Assembly: GCF_954871325.1 (NCBI RefSeq)
Contig: NC_088775.1
Coordinates: 61,729,561-61,793,560, forward strand
From: Gordionus sp. m RMFG-2023
Taxonomy: Eukaryota > Nematomorpha > Gordioida > Chordodea > Parachordodidae
DNA: 64,000 nucleotides
Direction of reading: 5' to 3'
Each line of letters opens with the position of its first letter. The stretch's first letter is position 1. This document shows, in pieces, positions 61,001 through 64,000 of this stretch. The translations under genes and the position numbers were made by a program. The notes beneath the pieces are model-generated. The model had not been told where the DNA came from. It searched no databases and saw only the letters and a list, made by a program, of their open reading frames with translations.

Positions 61001-61528
61001 GCACGGAGGTAACCTTTTTATACATTAAATGTTTTATAAAGAGCCCTAGTCTAATACAATTTATAATAAAAATATGGTTTTATGATATTGTCAATAGAGT
61101 TTCCAGTATTTATTTTGAGTTTTATATTTAAATGAATTATATATCGGATAATTAAGTAATTGATTCTGTAAATTATTAATTTTATCAACTTTAAAAAAAA
61201 GAAGCAATTTTTTTTTAAATAATGATCTTATGACTATAATTTATCAAATCTAATTTGTTATATTACACATATCAATGCCTATAAGCTGTAAAATATGACA
61301 TAATGATATATGTTATATAAATTATTGGTGTTACATTCGTTTTAGACAAGGTTCCACAACCATTCAAAGGCAGTATAAAATAGATCTCCTGAAACTCTCC
61401 AGTGCCCCTTATTTTACAGGCATCTTCCTCAAAATGTCCTTCCGCGTATATCAGTCCCTTAAACCCTTCATCAAATAGCATACTCATATTCATTTCGTTG
61501 CTTCTCTCGTCGCACAAAACGTTTACAT
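39390..61528 (-). CDS. ZP-domain transmembrane protein gene, gene span (several exons)
   Basis: Exons on one strand together show the order of a ZP-domain protein: ZP-N cysteines ending GCGT (61528-61335), a linker with the NRIILLF strand and LRC (54642-54497), the ZP-C start (54409-54252), the ZP-C cysteine cluster (46537-46378), then a basic KKKRSE site, one transmembrane helix and a tail (40000-39390). ZP proteins form extracellular filaments in cuticles, egg coats or apical matrices and are cut at a basic site before the membrane anchor. The phases of a to b and b to c fit. The exon joining ZP-C start to the cysteine cluster and one between that and the last exon were not found. The 5' exon with a signal peptide is also missing. 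Linking the far exons into one gene is inference. Confidence 0.7.
40618..40838. mobile_element. Palindromic Tc1/mariner-type MITE
   Basis: A 221-base near-palindrome with ends CAGTATTGTGATGATTTGAT and its inverted partner, flanked by TA at 40616-40617 and 40839-40840. The arms are ~95 bases long and nearly meet. It lies in the putative last intron of the ZP gene. Confidence 0.85.
42005..43110 (-). pseudogene. 3' fragment of a LINE (R2-like, restriction-type endonuclease class)
   Basis: Read on the minus strand, LLGSPLSSFPT (about 43095-43060) and a thumb-like stretch with FSQLPSKMGGLDLYPL come first. Then come WLEALPSRNLGNLL, a zinc-knuckle CIKCKTLVDSKGRHGLNC and, at about 42240-42150, RPDGLTSVPW...KSLIWDFTC. 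The last has the PD...D layout of the restriction-like endonuclease at the C-terminus of R2-type LINEs. The fragment is 5'-truncated and has at least two frameshifts (one just after the RHARHQQLI stretch near 42295, one near 42560). The short plus-strand frames here are shadows. Confidence 0.75.
43850..46377. other. Gene-free part of the intron
   Basis: GGGAAACCGGGGTAAAACGA at 44474 and an inverted TTTTACCCC near 45018 may be ends of a ~0.56-kb element. CCGG-rich repeat DNA lies at 45540-46020 (GGTCTGCAAAACCAGG to GGAAGGTCGC). The open frames at 44872-45114 and 45154-45384 are AT-biased without recognisable features. Confidence 0.4.
46378..46537 (-). CDS. ZP gene exon: ZP-C cysteine cluster
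   Basis: After an acceptor (TATTTTAAG) the frame reads CPASNIMSTQSRVVLGPLGE, then KAVYSHFSVFKFPDENNVYF and DCKVAICGYDCAL, followed by a donor GTAATAC. The spacing CP...FKFP...VYFDCKVAIC...C is the end of the ZP-C module, where these cysteines form the conserved disulphides. The exon starts in phase 2 (one base before the Cys codon) and ends in phase 0. It falls in an intergenic-looking, repeat-rich area and is too short to appear as a long frame. Confidence 0.8.
47490..47890 (+). repeat. Dispersed repeat pair, copy 1
   Basis: It matches 49688-50060 in the same orientation. Shared phrases include GTCATCAAAAGATATAAT, GGCATTTTGAGACCACA and GAACCCAAATTCGGGTC. No duplication or inverted end was defined; class unknown. 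Short frames here are not genes. Confidence 0.7.
49688..50060 (+). repeat. Dispersed repeat pair, copy 2
   Basis: Direct copy of 47490-47890, 1.8 kb downstream, with moderate divergence. It is followed directly by a C11 run. Confidence 0.7.
51068..53261 (-). mobile_element. Decayed hAT transposon with CAGGGGCGGACT ends
   Basis: The ends are CAGGGGCGGACTAGCGACGC and, on the right, ATGGGCAGTCCGCCCCTG. The flanks GTTTTGGG (51060-51067) and GTTTTAAG (53262-53269) match at six of eight positions, an aged 8-bp duplication. The interior carries a degenerate transposase. The GC-rich TTCGGCC / GGTCTTCGACC hairpins near 51160-51200 resemble those of the 23456 MITE. It lies inside the putative ZP intron. 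Confidence 0.85.
51630..52850 (-). pseudogene. hAT transposase remnant (DUF4371/dimerisation type)
   Basis: On the minus strand from high to low coordinate, NKLRRLQKIGEIR and KALRWIYGKESLLP (about 52790-52670) match the block usually read as a ...TRW...EAL motif. QVNCEKAFSKLKIIK (about 51830-51775) and then LRANIYQEKI and LMMSVERELL are the C-terminal dimerisation block. Several stops (one within EIR-W, one after ERELLA) and frameshifts break it; the longest open piece is 107 codons. The BED end is not recognisable. Confidence 0.75.
53270..54251. other. Gene-free part of the intron next to exon c
   Basis: Minus-strand sequence at about 54120-54160 could encode NFYSRCIEDT in the phase required after exon c (acceptor GGGTTACAG). 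That would suit the next ZP-C cysteine, but a matching donor is not evident, so it is not called. Confidence 0.35.
54252..54409 (-). CDS. ZP gene exon c: start of the ZP-C module
   Basis: After acceptor TATTATTCAAG the frame reads KPMANIVSGITERRSKAQMK, IILGEDPQDNAIDTLRIGAR and ATMVIYLDNESA. The pattern MKI..GE...(D)..RIG...TMVIYLD is that of the ZP-C N-terminal strands. Phase in is 2 (completing AAA from exon b). A donor GTTAAT is proposed at 54251; without it the frame stops two codons later. Confidence 0.75.
54410..54496 (-). other. 87-bp intron between ZP exons b and c
   Basis: It starts GTAAAT and ends CAAG on the minus strand, with correct phase on both sides. It shows that the gene has short introns where no transposon is present. 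Confidence 0.7.
54497..54642 (-). CDS. ZP gene exon b: end of ZP-N and linker
   Basis: After acceptor TTTCTGCATAG the frame reads NEIAWYENRIILLFGQDQDL, LTDLDRIYNLRCLFREIPAY and NVSSFIMVK, with a donor GTAAAT. YEN.I.L.........D..Y.LRC is the last strand and cysteine of the ZP-N module. It starts in phase 0, matching exon a, and ends in phase 2, matching exon c. Confidence 0.78.
56990..57300 (+). repeat. Left minisatellite arm of element 2
   Basis: Tandem 15-17 base units TATAGAGAATGATTTTACAG with TACAGAGAA and TATTGAGAA variants. The plus-strand frame rich in ENDFTENDFIEND is a translation of the repeat and not a gene. Confidence 0.9.
57960..58435 (-). repeat. Right minisatellite arm of element 2
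   Basis: Reverse-complement units of the left arm (ATTCTCTATAAAATC), about 25 copies, ending in GTTTTCTCTGTAATGG at the tip. The minus-strand frame here is a repeat by-product. Confidence 0.9.
58979..59174. mobile_element. hAT-type MITE with CAGAGATCTGCAG ends
   Basis: A perfect 8-bp duplication AAATAACT (58971-58978, 59175-59182) flanks ends CAGAGATCTGCAG and CTGCAGGTCTCTG. It is 196 bases with GC-rich CGGCCCGGCCCGAA and GGACCGGGCTTAGGG near the ends. Similar CCGG-rich repeats lie at about 38155, 40025 and 45540. Confidence 0.9.
61286..61334 (-). other. Candidate short intron after ZP exon a (49 bp, alternative splice reading)
   Basis: On the minus strand it starts GTAACA and ends TTTTACAG. 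Splicing here would give a short in-frame exon LIGIDMCNITN followed by a stop. The same donor used with the acceptor at 54643 gives the conserved ZP order, so the short splice may be unused or produce a truncated form. Confidence 0.35.
61335..61528 (-). CDS. ZP gene exon a: ZP-N module
   Basis: After acceptor TATATAATAG the frame reads VNVLCDERSNEMNMSMLFDE, GFKGLIYAEGHFEEDACKIR, GTGEFQEIYFILPLNGCGTL and SKTN, then a GTAACA donor at 61334. V.V.C....M.M....F.G.IYAEGH....C......F.LPL.GCGT is the ZP-N signature of invertebrate cuticlin/Dusky-type ZP proteins, with three of its four cysteines; the fourth is in exon b. Base composition is less AT-rich than the flanks. The upstream exon with a signal peptide was not found. 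Confidence 0.85.
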
Positions 61529-61556
61529 CTATTATATAAATCATAATATATTCCAA

Positions 61557-64000
61557 TTAGTGTTTTTCTACATTAAACTAATGTTATTTTTAATATACTT
61601 ACTCTTTTTAACCTAAATCGTTATAAATGACATAATCAAACTAAAAAAGGTCTACTTTAAAAAAAAGAAGATTAATTAGCTTAAAGTACAATTTACAAAT
61701 TATCCATTTAATAAAAAATTATGATAAAAAAAATATTTTTCAAATATAAATAATAAATTATGAAGCCGTTTAAAAGAAAATTGGAAAGGATATTTGATTT
61801 AAAATAGAATCAAAGCTCAAACTGATCTGAGAATAAAATATTGCTATGCTTATGAAAAAAATATAATTTACCAGATGATAATTTATAGCTTATGTCCAAA
61901 GTTTTAGGGATACTTTCTTAAATATATAGATTTTCATTGATACATTTGCCTAGCATATAAATACGGATATACTCTAAAAAGTATTCTGATTCAATTAATA
62001 TCAGCGATAAATTTTCGATATAATATAAAAAATCTCTATAGGATATTCTACCCCATTTAATAAATATTTATTTTATGTTGTTTATACTAATTCAGATGCA
62101 GTTTATAAATATGAATTCTAGTTTATATAAAAATATTGATTTAATTAAAATAATTTAACATTGTTTACATTAAAGTTAAATTATATATTATAATTTATAT
62201 TATCTATTAAATTAACATAAATGGGCAAATTCAATATTGCTAATAACATATTTTATTTATAAATTTCACAGGAAAACAGATGATTCATGTTTCATTAATA
62301 ATTTTGTCTCAAGACTATTTTCCAGGGCATATATTTTATTATAAAATTTGACTTATATAAAAAAAAATTGCAATTTGATCAAATAAATCAACTACATAGA
62401 CTTAGTATTACCATTATCCATTTTGAATAACATGTCTTATTTTTGGATAAAAATTTATCTAGACTTATACCGTAAGAGATAAAAAATAGGAAGTTATCTA
62501 CTATTTATTTATATATAGCAATTGTCTATACTATTTTGAACATGTATTACGAGTTTATAAAATATCTAGAAATATTTTTGGCAGACAGAATAACTATTTT
62601 TCTTATATATAGTTATATTGTTGTAGTTTCGATTCGATACCGTTTCATTTTTTGTTTCTCATTTTAAATTATTTAATAATTTTGTGTTAAAAATATATAC
62701 CGAGTTTATTTTTTTTCACAAACAAGAAATAAGTTTTTGATTGTAATACTAATGAGAATTTAATATTATTTCAAAAATATATTTGAATTCGATTAGCTCC
62801 AACCACACAAAATCAATGATATAGTTTGAACTTCCTTAATTCTTAGACATTTTACAAGCATAACTGTTACATCCCTCGTCATTATAGATGCTTGAATAGT
62901 ACGAGATGGAGTAGGACTATCTTAGTTACATTATTTTGGGTACCGGCTTGCTCCGATGCTATATGAAAATGGGCTAGAGATAGGGAATCACCGACGAATA
63001 TGCCAGTGAGCCCTAGTAGTAGTAGTCGCTTTTGCCATCATAAGTCAATTTAGGCATCGGAATTACAATTAGAATCTACAAGAAAGAAAAGGATTCTATA
63101 GTACCCTGAGGTTCTTTTAGAGTGGGATTAGGTTAAGTTTCATACAGGAATGAGGTAAGGCACATGTCAATAAGGTATAAAGTTGTGTCCTAGGTTGGCT
63201 TAATTTGGATACTTAATTTTTTAATACAGGATAAAAAATATTTGAACGAGGACACCCTAATTTGACTTTTTTAAAGTACGAATAAGTTCGTCATTTTTTA
63301 AATGAGTATACTTAAAAGCCATAAAAAGTCAATTTTTAATATGTCTTAATTGTTCAAAATTTATGTTTTAAATCTAAATACAGAGAAAATTGATTAGTGA
63401 ATAATATAATGATAGAATAAAGATGATTCTGATTAGTCATATGAAATATATATTTGTAATAAATTTTCAAATAAACCTAATTTTGTTCATTTTAATATAA
63501 AAGTGTATACATTACCACATCCTGATATAATAATTGTATAATAAGTAGAGTAGTAACCAATCATATTTAATTAAAATATAATATTTACAATTTAAAAACA
63601 TTTTATCCTAATAGCTCACCCAGTCCAGACTGTTAATGTCTGTCTAGAAGTTCTATTGGGGTTCATATCTTGCATGGTGCAATTTTTTCACGTTTTTTTT
63701 ATAAAATACACAAAATTTTATAATAATACGGGAATCGTATAATTTTTTATTAATTAATGTTGTTAATGCTATAATTTATTGGAGATATAATTTTGTAAAT
63801 AAATCACAAGTTACTTTCGATTTTGAATTTGATTAAATGCGCAATGACATATAACGAGTGGGATTTTTTTAAAAAAACAAATACCGAATTAACTAGTTAT
63901 TTTTTAAGTTAATTATTAAATATATTTTATTCATTATATTTATAAGATATCCCCAATTAAAAATTTATTTGTAATTTTATAGTCTGCTTTTTTTTGTTTT
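61557..64000. other. Gene-free interval upstream of the ZP exons
   Basis: A signal-peptide exon of the ZP gene may lie here or beyond the window, but none was recognised on the minus strand. A less AT-rich patch occurs at 62870-63200 without an open frame. At 63608-63680 TAGCTCACCCAGT and GGTTCATATCT lie about 50 bases apart, like degraded RNA polymerase III A and B boxes. Confidence 0.45.

Larger units (their letters stand above)
54643..61285 (-). other. Putative ZP-gene intron (about 6.6 kb) between exons a and b
   Basis: It is bounded by the exon a donor and exon b acceptor in phase 0. It contains a possible ~1-kb element at 55605-56622 (GGTAAACCCGGGGCTTGG to GACTAGCCCCAGTCTCCC, loosely inverted) and the nested inverted-repeat complex at 56712-60674. 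Without the elements the intron would be about 1.6 kb. Confidence 0.55.

Noticed and set aside
61250-61334. Short terminal exon LIGIDMCNITN after a 49-bp intron of the ZP gene
   Set aside because: Splice signals are good, but it would cut the ZP module short, whereas the distant exon b continues it in the right phase with conserved residues.

Overview
The window is very AT-rich eukaryotic DNA, dominated by mobile elements, with parts of two host genes that point to an animal. At the left edge (minus strand) are the first two exons of a TATA-binding protein gene, recognised by the metazoan-style linker SSGIVPQ preceded by TPITPATP. From about 61.5 kb down to 39.4 kb (minus strand) scattered exons encode a zona pellucida (ZP) domain membrane protein: ZP-N half, ZP-C half, a basic KKKR site, one transmembrane helix and a tail. 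The introns that could be placed in host and transposon genes are often tiny (40-49 bp, one of 87 bp), while other introns of the ZP gene are swollen to 6-8 kb by transposons. This suggests an AT-rich invertebrate with compact ancestral genes. The species cannot be named from the sequence.

Layout: 1-0.75 kb TBP 5' end; 0.75-4.0 kb no gene, with one dispersed repeat; 4.0-11.0 kb a Ty3/gypsy LTR element, broken; 11.0-17.7 kb a non-autonomous LTR element split by a 4.1-kb Mutator-like element whose terminal inverted repeats are minisatellites; 17.7-18.9 kb an unrecognised coding fragment split by a short inverted-repeat element; 18.9-22.5 kb repeats; 22.5-24.9 kb another LTR element filled with a 19-bp tandem repeat and carrying a hAT MITE; 26.05-33.25 kb a hAT transposon that looks whole, with 8-bp target duplications, about 1.7-kb arms of 118-bp tandem units and a 639-residue transposase split by three 40-43 bp introns; 34.0-37.0 kb a compact non-autonomous LTR element; 39.4-61.5 kb the ZP gene with, in its introns, a LINE 3' fragment, a decayed hAT, MITEs and a 4-kb inverted-repeat element that itself holds a second minisatellite-armed element; 61.6-64 kb no gene seen.

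The most notable structure is the pair of minisatellite-armed elements (12398-16505 and 56928-58447). They share terminal sequence and 9-bp target duplications, yet their arms consist of related but different short tandem repeats, as if the arm repeat turns over fast while the tip is conserved. The hAT element shows a comparable plan, with long arms made of tandem units that each carry a 12-bp palindrome, TGACAATTGTCA. All assignments come from reading the sequence by eye; no database search was run.
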